This document shows, in pieces, positions 9,308 through 19,900 of a stretch of 57,301 nt of DNA. Every line of letters begins with the position of its first letter. Positions within the stretch are counted from its first letter, which is position 1. The notes under the pieces are model-generated. The model ran no database searches and was not told the origin of the DNA. It worked only from the letters and a program-made list of their open reading frames with translations. This DNA is from a virus: positions 1 to 57,301 of the IMG/VR virus record IMGVR_UViG_3300045738_002091. The stretch is one strand, 5' to 3'. The position numbers were made by a program, and so were the translations under genes.

Positions 9308-10467
9308 TATCCTTCTTCTATTTTCTTGACAGCAGGAAACCCGCCAAATGGCAAGCATCCATAATGAGTGCCATCGGCTCCATTAATCGGCTCCGTCCTT
9401 GGAAATTTTGCTATGTCTTTTCTATAGGCATCATTCCATCTTAATTTACATCCACGTTGGCTTTTTGAACAAGCGTCTTGAAGCCAATATTCTACATGAG
9501 GAGGCGATAAATTAGCGGGAACAACTTGTCTGGCGACAAAATAATATTTAACACCATTTTTTTCTATGTATACCCAATCTCCGGAAGGATATTCTGTTCC
9601 CAATTGATACTTTTTTGGCGTTTGGTGTACACGCCCTATATAATCAGGCACTAATTCAGTGATTAAGATATCTTCGTCTGTCGCAATCGGATGTGCGATG
9701 GGGGGTAATGATAATGATCTTATATTATCTGTTCCGAATGCTTTTTCAGAAGTCTTTCTATCTTTCGAATCGTTAGGATTAAAAAGATGACTAAATTCAT
9801 AAAGACAGCCTTCCCCCCTGTATTGCCATTGACAACTTCTGGTAATTATAACTCTGGACGGTAGTTGTTTATTCTCAAAATCGACGAAAGAAGAAAGCTC
9901 AAATTCTACCTCGGTAGAACTTTCTGACGTTTTTCTTTCTACAAAGAAAATTTCTCTTGGGAATTCCGCATGAGGATCTGGCTCAAAACCTTCTGGCATA
10001 TCCTGATCCCCCTTGTTAAAATTCTCTTTATCCAAGTATTTGGCAAATGTTCTGACTCTTGTTACTTTCGCACCACAAAGATCATCCAGTTGTCTCATCA
10101 TAACCTTTATGTCTCTAAATTCTTTTATGTCTTCTTCATTCGCTCTAAAAACCATTCTCGGAGATGGGGCAGTTCCTCTCGTTGTGGATTCGAATCCCGT
10201 AACCATAATGGGCATTGAAATATATTCTTCTCCTCTCCATCTAATTCTTTGCCTAAGTAGTTTTACGTTACTATGAAACCTAAAAATCCTTTGATTGCTT
10301 GCGACAGGTAAGTTTTGATCTTCTATAAGATCTTCTAGATCTATTTCAAAAAGGGTTACAACTTCAGAGGGATTAATGCTCTGAGATTGACTACTTATTT
10401 TTCTATAAGAATCAAGCTTCTTTGAGATCTCGATAGGGTTATCGTCGTAATCACTTAGTTTTGGCAT
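9307..10467 (-). CDS. L: Minor tail protein L-like, probable iron-sulfur protein
   Basis: The 386 residues match the lambda L family: a beta-rich N-terminal half (RFHSNVKLLRQRIRWRGEEY, MVTGFESTTRGTAPSP), then a cysteine-bearing C-terminal half. Cysteines fall at 212 and 221 (CQWQYRGEGCLYE), 333 and 340 (CSKSQRGCKLRW), and 371 (GCLPFGGFP). Lambda L is known to bind an iron-sulfur cluster through C-terminal cysteines, and the spacing here allows the same. The protein is longer than lambda L (232 residues), mainly through an extended N-terminus and an insertion between the two cysteine pairs. It lies between M and K in the expected order. The start at 10467 is one base from the M stop. Confidence 0.92.
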   Translation of the reverse strand: MPKLSDYDDNPIEISKKLDSYRKISSQSQSINPSEVVTLFEIDLEDLIEDQNLPVASNQRIFRFHSNVKLLRQRIRWRGEEYISMPIMVTGFESTTRGTAPSPRMVFRANEEDIKEFRDIKVMMRQLDDLCGAKVTRVRTFAKYLDKENFNKGDQDMPEGFEPDPHAEFPREIFFVERKTSESSTEVEFELSSFVDFENKQLPSRVIITRSCQWQYRGEGCLYEFSHLFNPNDSKDRKTSEKAFGTDNIRSLSLPPIAHPIATDEDILITELVPDYIGRVHQTPKKYQLGTEYPSGDWVYIEKNGVKYYFVARQVVPANLSPPHVEYWLQDACSKSQRGCKLRWNDAYRKDIAKFPRTEPINGADGTHYGCLPFGGFPAVKKIEEG

Positions 10468-10468
10468 G

Positions 10469-11011
10469 TTATATCACTACCTCCTCGAACGTTGCTCTAA
10501 CGTTGTTGTTATCATAAAATGCCATAGAAAAACTCCATCTTCTCGCAACAAACAATTTCTCTGACGAATATGGAGAAGGGGCAACAAAGATAAAAGATTC
10601 CCGCGCCTTTCTAACGGAAAGAAAATGGGAAATTGCCCTTGCTTCTTGGTTGTCTCTGGAATCAAAAGAAACTGAGACGCTAATTAAATTACTGTTAATT
10701 CCGTCAGTAATTCTTTGTTCATACCCATCTCCAAATTTAAGCCTAAGGACCCTTGGTGCTGATTCAACTGACACATTATAAGAGGGATTCCATATGAATT
10801 CAGGCTTGTTTTTGAGGGTTCGAGTATCATATTTAACTCCTCCCCATTCCGTATTAAACAGGCTCGGAGCGCTTGTGGTTACTCCATTCACTCTAGAATA
10901 CCAATAAAATCGTTTCCTATCAGATCCGCTACCTAATTTATAATGGACGATATCGTCTAATCTATATGTCGTGGTTGATTTCCACTCGGGGATGTCATAA
11001 ATATTGGCCAT
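10469..11011 (-). CDS. M: Minor tail protein M-like with N-terminal carbohydrate-module-like extension
   Basis: This 180-residue protein starts at the ATG at 11011; a longer frame would run back into the divergent gene at 11087. The C-terminal 110 residues carry the family signature RLKFGDGYEQRITDGIN and the closing ATFEEVV-type strand of lambda M. The N-terminal 60 residues (PEWKSTTTYRLDDIVHY ... FYWYSR) resemble the short aromatic chitin/cellulose-binding (CBM5/12-like) module often grafted onto phage tail proteins; this part is inferred from the W-x-x-x-x-x-Y-x-x-x-D-x-V-x-x pattern. It is the first gene of the minus-strand tail operon and is preceded by an AGTGTAAA inverted repeat and an AGGAAAAAGG purine run. 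Confidence 0.88.
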   Translation of the reverse strand: MANIYDIPEWKSTTTYRLDDIVHYKLGSGSDRKRFYWYSRVNGVTTSAPSLFNTEWGGVKYDTRTLKNKPEFIWNPSYNVSVESAPRVLRLKFGDGYEQRITDGINSNLISVSVSFDSRDNQEARAISHFLSVRKARESFIFVAPSPYSSEKLFVARRWSFSMAFYDNNNVRATFEEVVI

Positions 11012-11029
11012 AGTTCCTACCTTTTTCCT

Positions 11030-11043
11030 AGTGTATTTACACT
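11030..11043 (-). promoter_or_regulatory. AGTGTAAA element / inverted repeat upstream of M
   Basis: On the minus strand this reads AGTGTAAATACACT, a perfect 6-bp inverted repeat around AA. An AGGAAAAAGG run follows, then the ATG of M. The same AGTGTAAA plus AGGAAAAAGG combination precedes the plus-strand gene at 12031. It could be a -10-like promoter element, an operator or both; which one cannot be told from sequence alone. Confidence 0.45.
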
Positions 11044-11072
11044 TATTTGACAAAGGGACAGCAAAATACTCC

Positions 11073-11086
11073 GTGTAATAGTATAT
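11073..11086 (+). promoter_or_regulatory. GTGTAAT element directly before the first fibre-island gene
   Basis: GTGTAATAGTATAT abuts the ATG at 11087, and no Shine-Dalgarno sequence is visible. The start of the second adhesin island has the same arrangement (GTGTAAATCATATAT before the ATG at 39163). If TGTAAT is a -10 hexamer, transcription would begin at or within a few bases of the ATG, giving a leaderless or nearly leaderless mRNA. This is inference. Confidence 0.4.
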
Positions 11087-11995
11087 ATGGCTTTTTCGGT
11101 ATTGAATAGAGAGAATCAACAGATTTTTATAGGCTCGGAGCAGATTTTTGGGGTACAATCAGTATCGGCAAACTACAAAATTCCTGAAGTACCATTGGAA
11201 TTTGTCGGACTTGCGGGAGTTATACCAGTTCCTAACTCTCAACAAGTTGGTGATATTACATTTCAACTTTTAACCATAGATACTGACCCATTCATAAAGT
11301 GCATTTCAAAAGACAGCTTTAACGGGTACGTAATGGAAGATTCCAGTAGTTTTGATAAATATCATTATTCATTTAATTCCGGATATCTTCAAAGCTACAC
11401 TTCTTCATGTTCCGTAGGAGAAATACCTAAGGTTTCAGCGAGTTTCAGAGTGGTTGGGGATATGGGAACACTCGCAACCGGAGATATGGCTTCTGATGCT
11501 AAAATTGAAGTCAGAGATATAGTCAATTCCACAAAGACAGATCCTGTTTTCAGGATTCCAACGGCCTCCTCCATAGAAATAACTCTCGATGATTTTGAAA
11601 CTAATCTAGTACAAAATTTCAACCTGAGCGTAGTTATCCCAAGAAAAGATTACTACACATTGGGAAACAGGTCTCCATACCAAGTTGAGGTTGATTATCC
11701 CGTTATCGCGGAAGTAAATTTTACAATAGAAATCAATGATTACTCAGGGAATTCAATTAAGTCATACCCATGTAAACAAAAAATAAAGCAATTTGAAATA
11801 AAACTGAAGGCCCAAAAAACACATGAACTTATAACACAATTCGCATTTTCTGGAGCGACCTTAGTAGGCGAATCCTATTCTTCAGATACGGAAGAGAATG
11901 CTAAAATTACCGCGACCTATAGATGTTACATATCTGACTTAATAACCCTGAGTGACAATTTAAATACTCCAGAATTAAAAACTCAGACTTATTGA
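11087..11995 (+). CDS. Tail-tube-like structural protein, first of three tandem paralogues
   Basis: This 302-residue, beta-rich protein has no membrane or signal segment. It shares a layout with the next two genes: a conserved block near the end of the first half (FNSGYLQSY ... VSASFRVVGDMGTLATG) aligns with FYMNSYSISIKSNA..ARVSYKGFEEMSGNVSP in the second and with GYLTSYSLELTPNS..HVSAEIDFFDQLTGTFDP in the third. The pattern of alternating polar and hydrophobic strands around a central turn is like that of phage major tail (tube) proteins. The exact role (tube, collar or fibre adaptor) is not determinable. It heads the plus-strand island and starts with ATG right after the GTGTAAT element. Confidence 0.7.
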   Translation: MAFSVLNRENQQIFIGSEQIFGVQSVSANYKIPEVPLEFVGLAGVIPVPNSQQVGDITFQLLTIDTDPFIKCISKDSFNGYVMEDSSSFDKYHYSFNSGYLQSYTSSCSVGEIPKVSASFRVVGDMGTLATGDMASDAKIEVRDIVNSTKTDPVFRIPTASSIEITLDDFETNLVQNFNLSVVIPRKDYYTLGNRSPYQVEVDYPVIAEVNFTIEINDYSGNSIKSYPCKQKIKQFEIKLKAQKTHELITQFAFSGATLVGESYSSDTEENAKITATYRCYISDLITLSDNLNTPELKTQTY

Positions 11996-11999
11996 ATCT

Positions 12000-12010
12000 A
12001 GTGTAAAATT
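12000..12010 (+). promoter_or_regulatory. AGTGTAAA element in the gap before 12031
   Basis: AGTGTAAAATT lies five bases after the stop of the first paralogue, inside a 35-bp gap. A GAGGAAAAAGG purine run follows, then the ATG at 12031. The layout matches that before M on the other strand (AGTGTAAA, then AGGAAAAAGG, then ATG), which is why it is listed as a candidate promoter or regulatory site. Confidence 0.4.
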
Positions 12011-12030
12011 AAGAGGAAAAAGGTTTAAGG

Positions 12031-12870
12031 ATGCTTTATTTTAACAATTGCGACATTCAGGTCAATGGCACAGGACTAATGGCTCAAAATGCTCACTTAG
12101 CATCTTCTAACTCACTGAGAAGCATAAAGCCCATTGGAAGATCGAAAGGGTTAGAGACTAGTCCGGAAGGGCCAGTCACTAATAACTTTTCTGCCACGTA
12201 TTGGATAAATATTGACAAAGATCCCTGTTATCAAGAAGTTCTGAAGCTAAAAGATTTATTCGTATCCAAGTCTGAATTTGATCTAGCCCAACCACAAGTC
12301 ATTGAAGTAGCTGGATTGTCGGGGGCTTTTTATATGAATTCTTATAGCATTTCAATAAAGTCCAATGCCGCAATACAAGCTAGAGTTTCATATAAGGGAT
12401 TTGAAGAAATGAGTGGAAACGTATCTCCAAGAGATGAAGTATTGGAATATGTAGATAGCTTTAGTGGGTTGGCCCATTCTTGGACTACGTTCATTGAGTC
12501 TGATGCTGGGAGCTTAGATATCCCTATTCTTGAGTTTGATTATAATTTTGCTTCTAGAATGACCCCGGTTTATGCCCTTGGGGCAAAAACCCCAGTACAG
12601 GTCCTATTTACTAATTTTGAAGAGACCATAAAAATGCAAAAAGACATAGAAAGACAAATTAAATTTTACGGAGAAAGTGGCTGTGCTCTCTTCGATTCAT
12701 GTGCAAATGACCCTAAGGTAAAAATATTTAAATTAGGTTATTTATGTGATGATTCTTTAACTGACGCTATGGAGTTTGGTGTATCAGGATATCGAATTAA
12801 TTCAAATTCAATAACTGTTGACACAAATGATTTTGTTAAATCTGAATTTACAATAACCAAAACAAGCTAA
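12031..12870 (+). CDS. Tail-tube-like structural protein, second tandem paralogue
   Basis: This 279-residue protein is beta-rich and similar in layout to the genes before and after it. It starts MLYFNNCDIQVNG, and the third paralogue starts MFHSYKNCKIHLN, so the N-termini align as well. The central FYMNSYSISI..NA..ARVSYKGFEEM block aligns with both neighbours. The second half (MTPVYALGAKTPVQVLF ... GYRINSNSITVD ... FTITKT) repeats the same strand order, which suggests a two-domain tube-like fold. The stop and the next start share bases in a TAATG junction (ATG at 12870), so translation of the pair is probably coupled. Function beyond a structural role is not visible. Confidence 0.7.
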   Translation: MLYFNNCDIQVNGTGLMAQNAHLASSNSLRSIKPIGRSKGLETSPEGPVTNNFSATYWINIDKDPCYQEVLKLKDLFVSKSEFDLAQPQVIEVAGLSGAFYMNSYSISIKSNAAIQARVSYKGFEEMSGNVSPRDEVLEYVDSFSGLAHSWTTFIESDAGSLDIPILEFDYNFASRMTPVYALGAKTPVQVLFTNFEETIKMQKDIERQIKFYGESGCALFDSCANDPKVKIFKLGYLCDDSLTDAMEFGVSGYRINSNSITVDTNDFVKSEFTITKTS

Positions 12871-13967
12871 TGTTCCATTCGTATAAAAATTGTAAAATTC
12901 ACCTGAATAATTCAGGGATTATTGCTGATTCAGTTGACTTTCAAATTAGCGCACAGACTTCTCCTGTTTATCATGCGGAAAAAAAATACGCCCAAGGAAG
13001 TTCTGCGGCTCGGGGAGCAGTGGGTGGAAAAGTTAACATCGGCTATTTCATTACCGGAGATGACCCATTGCGAGAATTTATATATTCAGAAGTTTCCGGA
13101 ATCTCAGGAAATTTTGCGGGATTGACTTTTGGAAGCGGCTATTTGACTTCTTATTCTTTAGAGCTTACCCCAAATAGTTCTGCTCATGTTTCGGCTGAAA
13201 TAGATTTTTTTGATCAACTAACAGGAACTTTTGACCCTGCAACAGAAGAACTGGATTCTGTTGAGCCACTCAACGCTTCTGAGATAACATTGAATGGAAC
13301 TGGGTTTGGGGATCTATCAAACGTTATGCGAGCATCATTAAATTACAAAAATGACGTAAAGGCCAGTTACCATATTACTTTAGAAGAAGGAAAGACCAAT
13401 ATAAAACCTAATCGCATAGTATTTGGAAAAAAACAGTTGGTCTCATCATTGGTATTTGATTCCGTAGATGGCAATTTAGGACTTTATGGTAATTATGGAA
13501 CTTTGACTTTCGGCTTAAAAGATAGAGACGGCAACCTACAATCAGAATATTCAGTAAAGGGAAGAATCCAATCAAAAGGAATAGGAGCTAGTTCAGAAGG
13601 CTTTGCTAAATGTTCACTAAAAATTACGCAAGACGCCCCAAGTGAAAACGTAACAATAACAGATTTTCACCCGGAGTCAGGTGTTCCGGGAGATAAAATT
13701 GTTGTCTCTGGTACTAATTTCCATTTCAATCCAATTCTTTATTTAGAAAAGTATGAACTTAAACCTCTGGAATATATAAGTCAAACTGAATTAAGATTTA
13801 CAACCCCAAATGCACCAATCCCAAGTGGAAATTTGCTTGTGGTTAGGACAGATTTGCCTGTCGAGGAATCATTTAGAACAGAAAATTTTTATTGGCAAGA
13901 ATCCGGAGGGAATTTTAAAGTTATATATAATGACCCATCGATAGGCGCGACTTTCGCAATAGTGTAA
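12870..13967 (+). CDS. Tail-tube-like structural protein, third paralogue, with C-terminal IPT/TIG domain
   Basis: The 365 residues divide into a tube-like part similar to the two preceding genes (about 1-270, including GYLTSYSLELTPNSSAHV) and a C-terminal IPT/TIG immunoglobulin-like domain (about 278-350) with the signature TDFHPESGVPGDKIVVSG. The same TIG signature is repeated many times in the next gene, so this protein looks like a link between the tube-like family and the giant TIG/solenoid protein. The stop is separated from the next ATG by one base. A linker or collar role is an inference from this domain order. Confidence 0.75.
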   Translation: MFHSYKNCKIHLNNSGIIADSVDFQISAQTSPVYHAEKKYAQGSSAARGAVGGKVNIGYFITGDDPLREFIYSEVSGISGNFAGLTFGSGYLTSYSLELTPNSSAHVSAEIDFFDQLTGTFDPATEELDSVEPLNASEITLNGTGFGDLSNVMRASLNYKNDVKASYHITLEEGKTNIKPNRIVFGKKQLVSSLVFDSVDGNLGLYGNYGTLTFGLKDRDGNLQSEYSVKGRIQSKGIGASSEGFAKCSLKITQDAPSENVTITDFHPESGVPGDKIVVSGTNFHFNPILYLEKYELKPLEYISQTELRFTTPNAPIPSGNLLVVRTDLPVEESFRTENFYWQESGGNFKVIYNDPSIGATFAIV

Positions 13968-13968
13968 A

Positions 13969-16900
13969 ATGGCTTACAAACACGTTACAACAGGCTCAAT
14001 AGGAGAATCGATTATCGTTTCGGGAGAAAACCTTTCATCGGTTAATAAAGTCTTTTATTCACAACAGCCAGCTTATGCTGAGGGGGCTAGATTTTTTGGA
14101 ATTGATTTTGAATTTCTTGAATCAATTGTTCCCGATAGCGTTCAATGGGGACCGATTACTATTGTCGCAGATATCATAGCCAAATCCGGAACTTCTGATT
14201 TCGATTTTGTCCCCAATCCGGAAATTATAAGCCTAGACGATTATTCTCCATCGGCAAGCGTAACAATAGGAGTGTCTGGTCGGGCTTTGTCCGGTGTTAC
14301 TGGAGCCTACTTCGGCATTGAAGAAGATGGGACACATCGCGACAGTAATCTGACAGGGATAGTTTTATCAGGTTCAGTAACATCCATAGGAGAACTTCCG
14401 ATAATTGTTCCTACTGGTAATATTTCAGGAATGTTTAAAATAGTAGGACAATCGGGTCTCTATGATGTTTCTGATAAACTATCTGTATCAGCAAAAATAA
14501 CAGGAATTAATCCAACATCTGGGTACGAAGCAGACCAAGTTGTTTTGTCGGGTGTAAATTTTATTCCCGAAGCTCTATATCTGAGTGGAGCCGACTATTA
14601 CGAGGTCAGCTTTGGAAATGGAGTACGTGGGAGCTTCAAGATAGACTCAACAAACGTATTAACTGGACATGTTCCTTACCATGCTGATTCTGGCATGGTT
14701 AATTTGGTAAATTCAAATAACGGATTACATACTGGAGGAATAGATTTTAATGTCCTTATAAGTCCACCAACCGTTATATCTTCGGAACCTGAGTCAGGCG
14801 TTCCGGCGGGATATTCCCTTACCGACGCCTTTTCGATATTTGGATCTAATTTTGTAGATATAACAGGAGTCTATTCGTACCCAAGTTACGAAACTTCTTT
14901 TGATATAAATACAGCAAATAATTTAATTGATCCTTTCCAATTAAATTTTAATCTTCAAAATAGAAACCAACTCCAAATAAGCGCCCCTTCTGGAACTGGT
15001 TATCAGAATTTAGTAATACAAACCGAGCATGGAACTGGTCAAGGAGAAGAAGTCTTCTTTTTGAAATATGCTCCAGTTGTTTCTGGATTTGGGCCTAGAT
15101 CGTTAGTGGCAGGGGATGATATCTATATTACGGGAAGTGGATTTTTTACAGACCATTTACTAGTTTACTTTAGTGGGCTAGGTCCAGAGGAACAATTTAA
15201 AACAAAAATTTTCGTTGATATTCAAAGCGTCATAGGCGATGCGAGAGACACTTCGCCTCCAAATACGCAACAGGTCATGACAGTCACAAACCCCGGACTT
15301 TCATCCTCTACTTCTTATAAATTAATAGTCGAAAATGGAGTAGGAATAGGGGTATCTTCTTTATCAGCAAGTTTCTTAGGGCATCCAAAAATAGACACAA
15401 TTACTCCTACTTCTGGCAGACATGGAGATACAATAACACTTAGTGGCGAATCGCTAGGGGGTAATGTAGACAATCTAAAGCACGGCTTTGGAATAGACAT
15501 CCCTTATTTTTCTCCGATAGCTGGAGAAAGCGCAACTGGAATGACCTTTACGGTCCCCGACAAACAGACCTATCTAAGTAATGATTTATTCTATGGTAAA
15601 CGTTATAACCGCATAATTGTTGGTAGCTCAGCCGGGTCGAGCACTTCAGAAGAATATTTTTTAACTATCCCAGATGATATAGTTTGTAGTGGCTTTATCC
15701 CAGAAGTTGTATTTCCTGCTGACGAAATTATAATTTCAGGAGGAAATCTAGAGCTAGTCAAAAATGTAATATTTTCGGGAGGTCTAAAAGATGGCGTTCG
15801 GCAAAGATCAATCGTACGGGTTAAAAACGATGGTATGGTCACGGAATTCCATCCGCTCGGTTCAGACAGCCCCAAAACAGGAATTTCAATTAGAGTTCCC
15901 GGAGATGTATCAGACGGAAAAATTATTTTATCAGGAATCTACTCTTCTTGTCAGACTACACAAGAACTCATCATCGATAAAGACCCCGCTGACATTACTA
16001 TTATATCCGGAAGCGGAGTATTCGGAGACAAGATTAGAGTAAGCGGAGAAAATCTGCATGGACAAGCACTTTGGTTTCGTGGTTATAGAACTGGTACTAT
16101 TGACATTTCTAATCCGGTTGATGATCCGTTTGGTGAATTTATTGAACTGAATAAAGGTCCTCTTGAAGAGTTCATCCCGCCTTTATCAACTGAATACGTT
16201 ACTGACCCACACGGATTCGAAGTAGTTGACATAACAATTCCGGCAACGGTTCCAGAGTTTTCTGAGCTTTATGTTTCTCGCATAGGCATTTCATCCCCAT
16301 CTAGAAGGGATTTTAAAGCTCTAAGAACTGGGGTCTTTGTATTCCCTATTGTTAGTGGAATTTCCCATACAGAAATACACGTAGGAGATACTCTTTACGT
16401 TACGGGAGTAAATGCGATGGGCACTCTTGAAAATGCCGTAGGCATTTCTGGTACAGGTATTCCTAATCTATTCAGCGACATTTCAACTGACGCAAAGGAA
16501 ATTGAGTTTGTAAGTAAATATAATACAAAGATCACTCAACTCCCAGAACAAGATGGAGTACCTAGTTGGATGGACTTGGGTGGTTGGCATATACCAAATT
16601 GGCCAAAAGAATTATTTGATTCAGGCGATCCTCTCGCTCATAAATTCAATGCCAATATACGTAAACACGTACATGGATCTGGAGTAGTAGATACAACTCC
16701 CCCTACGGGAACTTATGTAATACCGATAGAAGTAGGAGACAATTTTGTCGGAACTGGTTTTATATTTTTATTCTTTGATGAGCATAAAGTTCATAAACAA
16801 GATGAAGGCGCTACGGCCACTTCTACTGACGTAGGCTATAAAACTCTTCATTGGGGGCACAATAAGATAGTAGAAAGAGGTCCAGATTCAGTTTCGTTTA

Positions 16901-19900
16901 AAGGAAAAACCTATCAAGGAAGGCGTTTCGACGATTTCGATTTTGATGGTGATGGAAAAAATGATACGTTTTTATGGAGTGGATATACCCATGAAACTAA
17001 CTATGAGAACAGGGGCGAAGAATACTCCCCTTTCTGGACAGGATTTAGTGGAAGTTATAACGATGAGCGTTTTGGAGACATTCTTTATACGAAGCATCCC
17101 CTTGTCATCCTGCCAGAGATAATTGAAATAACGGGAATAAGTCCCTCAGGTGGATTTCCGGGAGAATCACTCTCAATTTTTGGTTCTGGATTTAAGAATG
17201 CTACAGAAGTCTTTATTACTTTAGATGACGTTGGAGAGGATCATGATCTTCAAGTTAAAAAAGAGTTAACCGTAATCAATAAAGAATACGAATATATTAG
17301 TACTAAAATACCTTCTGTAGATTGGCAAACCAATCAAGAAAGAAAATCCGGATATATAACAGTCAAAACGAGATACAGCACTGCGAATTCCAGCGGATTG
17401 GAAAGTGGGCATGTTACAATCGAAAGACCGCCAGATTTTACTGGATTCTATCCAGATTACGGAATAGAGGGAGAAACAGTATTTTACATAGGAGGAACTA
17501 ACCTTAAATACATAAATAGTCTTTGGCTTAGGTCAAATACCGATTACGAAACAGTAGACGTAACTTATTGGGGGTTCGAAAACCGTGAAAATGACACTAT
17601 AGGAATATCAGGTCTTACTCCTCAGGGCATGTTGCCACTTCCTGATGATTTTACAATTTTCGGTTCAGCCACCGACTCGGCCTCAACCACTTCCGTAGGC
17701 CCCTATACAGTTGTAGTGGGAGATCTAACTGTTCATGGAAGTTTATACGTAGCCGAAAGTGCATACATCCAAGAAGACCTTGTAGTTTCTGGAAATACTT
17801 TTGCTTATCAAGATTTAGATGTATCCGGTGAATATTTGTTGGACGGGATTCCATTTGATGCGGGATCACTAATTAAAAGATTACCAAGAGAAAACAAAAT
17901 ACTTCATTTATCAGCCGAAAATAAATTCAGCTATATTGGAACAGGCGCTACTTGGAACGATATATCAAAATCCAAGAATGACGCTACTCTTATTAATTCT
18001 CCCACTTTTGGTGTTAACGAACTTGAGTTTAATGGGGTAGATCAATATGTAACCCTTCCCATGATAGAGCCGTTAAAGGTTCAGGATTTTACCATCGGTA
18101 TATTTTTTAAGCCAAACGAGGTTGGGGGAACAATCGCTACTCCAATTATTGCAGCGCCAAACCTAATACCAACTGAACTTGTTAGTTACGACATAAGTTA
18201 TGATTCAAATCGAAGATTTTTCTCGAATATAACATTTACAGACGAAACTTCTTCAACTGTATTTACTGATCAGGTAGATACGGGCTCTTATCACGTTGTC
18301 CATGCTACATGGGATGGAACAATTCATAAGATCTTCATAAGTGGCGAAGAGGCTAATTCTAATACTCCTGCGGCTGGAAAAATTATTTCTTATACTGACA
18401 CATCTTTAAATATATTAACAAATAGAACCGCTAGTCAATTCGTAGAAGGCGACCTTAGAGATATTCACATGTACTCTGGGGCTTTAAGTGGTAATGAAAT
18501 TTATGATATATATTCTAATTTAAATAATGTTTTTATATACGATAGAGACTTAGTTATTTCAGGTGGGAAAATCAAAATATATGAGCAAGATAATCCATCC
18601 AATTTTGGAATTTACGAAGATAATTTTATTAGCTTGAGTGGTGAGAATGCTGGAATAAGTATTAATGGCCACCTGTTAGATCCTCAATCGGAAAGATACA
18701 AATGGGAAAATGTAACCATTGGCGACAAGATTGACTTTGTAAGTTCACAGGGAACCGGAACATCAACAAGCATTACGGGAACAACCGATCATACTTTAGT
18801 AGGCTCGGTGCTCTTGGAAATGCAAGACGCCGGTCAATGGAGAAATGTAAAAGTTGTATTTGGAACATTGTTGTTCCCCGGCCTAAATAGCATCAAAGAC
18901 TTCGAAGTAAGGATCGGGTCAGATGTAATGGATTGGCCTTATAAATTTTCAGGGATAGATACTACAATTTCAACTGATTCAACAGATGTCACATTCATAG
19001 CTGAAGGTTTACCAGTCGGTTACATTGCAGAAAGCCCTCTCCTTTTAGACGTGTATGCTCGACCAACGACGTTTGAATGGCTTGGTGATCTTACCCAATA
19101 CAGAACCATTTACGGCGCGGGAGTCTATGGAACTGGAAGCGGCGTTGGAGTGTGGAATATCACCACAGAAGGAAACGTCGAGTTAGCCTTCCAACCGAAT
19201 ACGGGAGAAGGGAGCATAATCGGCACGGCAATTTATACGGGTGATGGAATTTCAGATTCGTTCCAGCTTGAATATACGGAAGGTGACACAGAACGAATAT
19301 TTGTTAGCTTAGACGGTATAGAATTAGTTCCTGAAATAGATTTTACAATTGTTGACCTGACAGGGGTTAAAATTAATAGCGCACCAAGCGCTGGAGAAGA
19401 AGTTTTTCTTAGGCAAATTTCTAATTCAATTGTCGTTCAACCGACGACTAACATTGTTAATTTCGGTGATATTTCTGGCTTAACCCTTTCTGATCTTTCA
19501 ACCGGAACTCAGATGCATTTTTCTGGTGAAATTTCTTCACTAGATGTCGAAAATTACAATATTTATGATAGTAACGTAAGTATTACTGGCGGTGGACAAA
19601 CGATCCATAACGAATTCTCAGGAATCACCGTAAATATTGACAACAATGCAACTGCAACAGCAGTTAATGTATTCACTGAACCGGGTGGCGACTCGACGAT
19701 GACATCGACGAACGCAAATGTAGTAGTCGCAAATGAAGGTGTCACTTCTTACATAACAAATTTGAATACTGCTTATATATTTGCAGAAACCGGAGCAGGA
19801 AAAGTCTTTATAACAGGGGGACAAAACCTTCTTACTGGTAACGTATATATAACTGGTGGCGAGAACATTGTAAGTGGGGGACTTTCTACAGTTTCTATTA

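Larger units (their letters stand above)
11012..11086. promoter_or_regulatory. 75-bp divergent intergenic region between tail operon and fibre island
   Basis: This is the only spacer between the minus-strand tail operon and the plus-strand island, so promoters for both should lie here. It holds the inverted repeat AGTGTA-AA-TACACT at 11030-11043 (read on the minus strand, 19 bases before the gpM start) and GTGTAATAGTATAT immediately before the ATG at 11087. A TTGACA-like hexamer lies at 11047-11052, but its distance to a -10-like TGTAAT (11074-11079) is about 21 bp, too long for a standard sigma-70 promoter. Promoter activity is inferred from position and from the shared motif at other gene starts. 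Confidence 0.5.

Noticed and set aside
1825-9329. Plus-strand open frames of 60-124 codons opposite the tail-tip genes
   Set aside because: They lie fully inside J, K, I and L homologues with clear family motifs on the minus strand; no spacing or motif supports them.
11047-11079. Standard sigma-70 promoter from TTGACA to TGTAAT before 11087
   Set aside because: The spacer is about 21 bp, too long for a usual promoter; the GTGTAAT element alone is listed instead.
13961-13968. AGTGTAAA before the 2186-codon ORF as a promoter
   Set aside because: It includes the stop codon of the preceding gene and touches the ATG, leaving no room for transcription to start upstream; kept only as a note in the motif finding.
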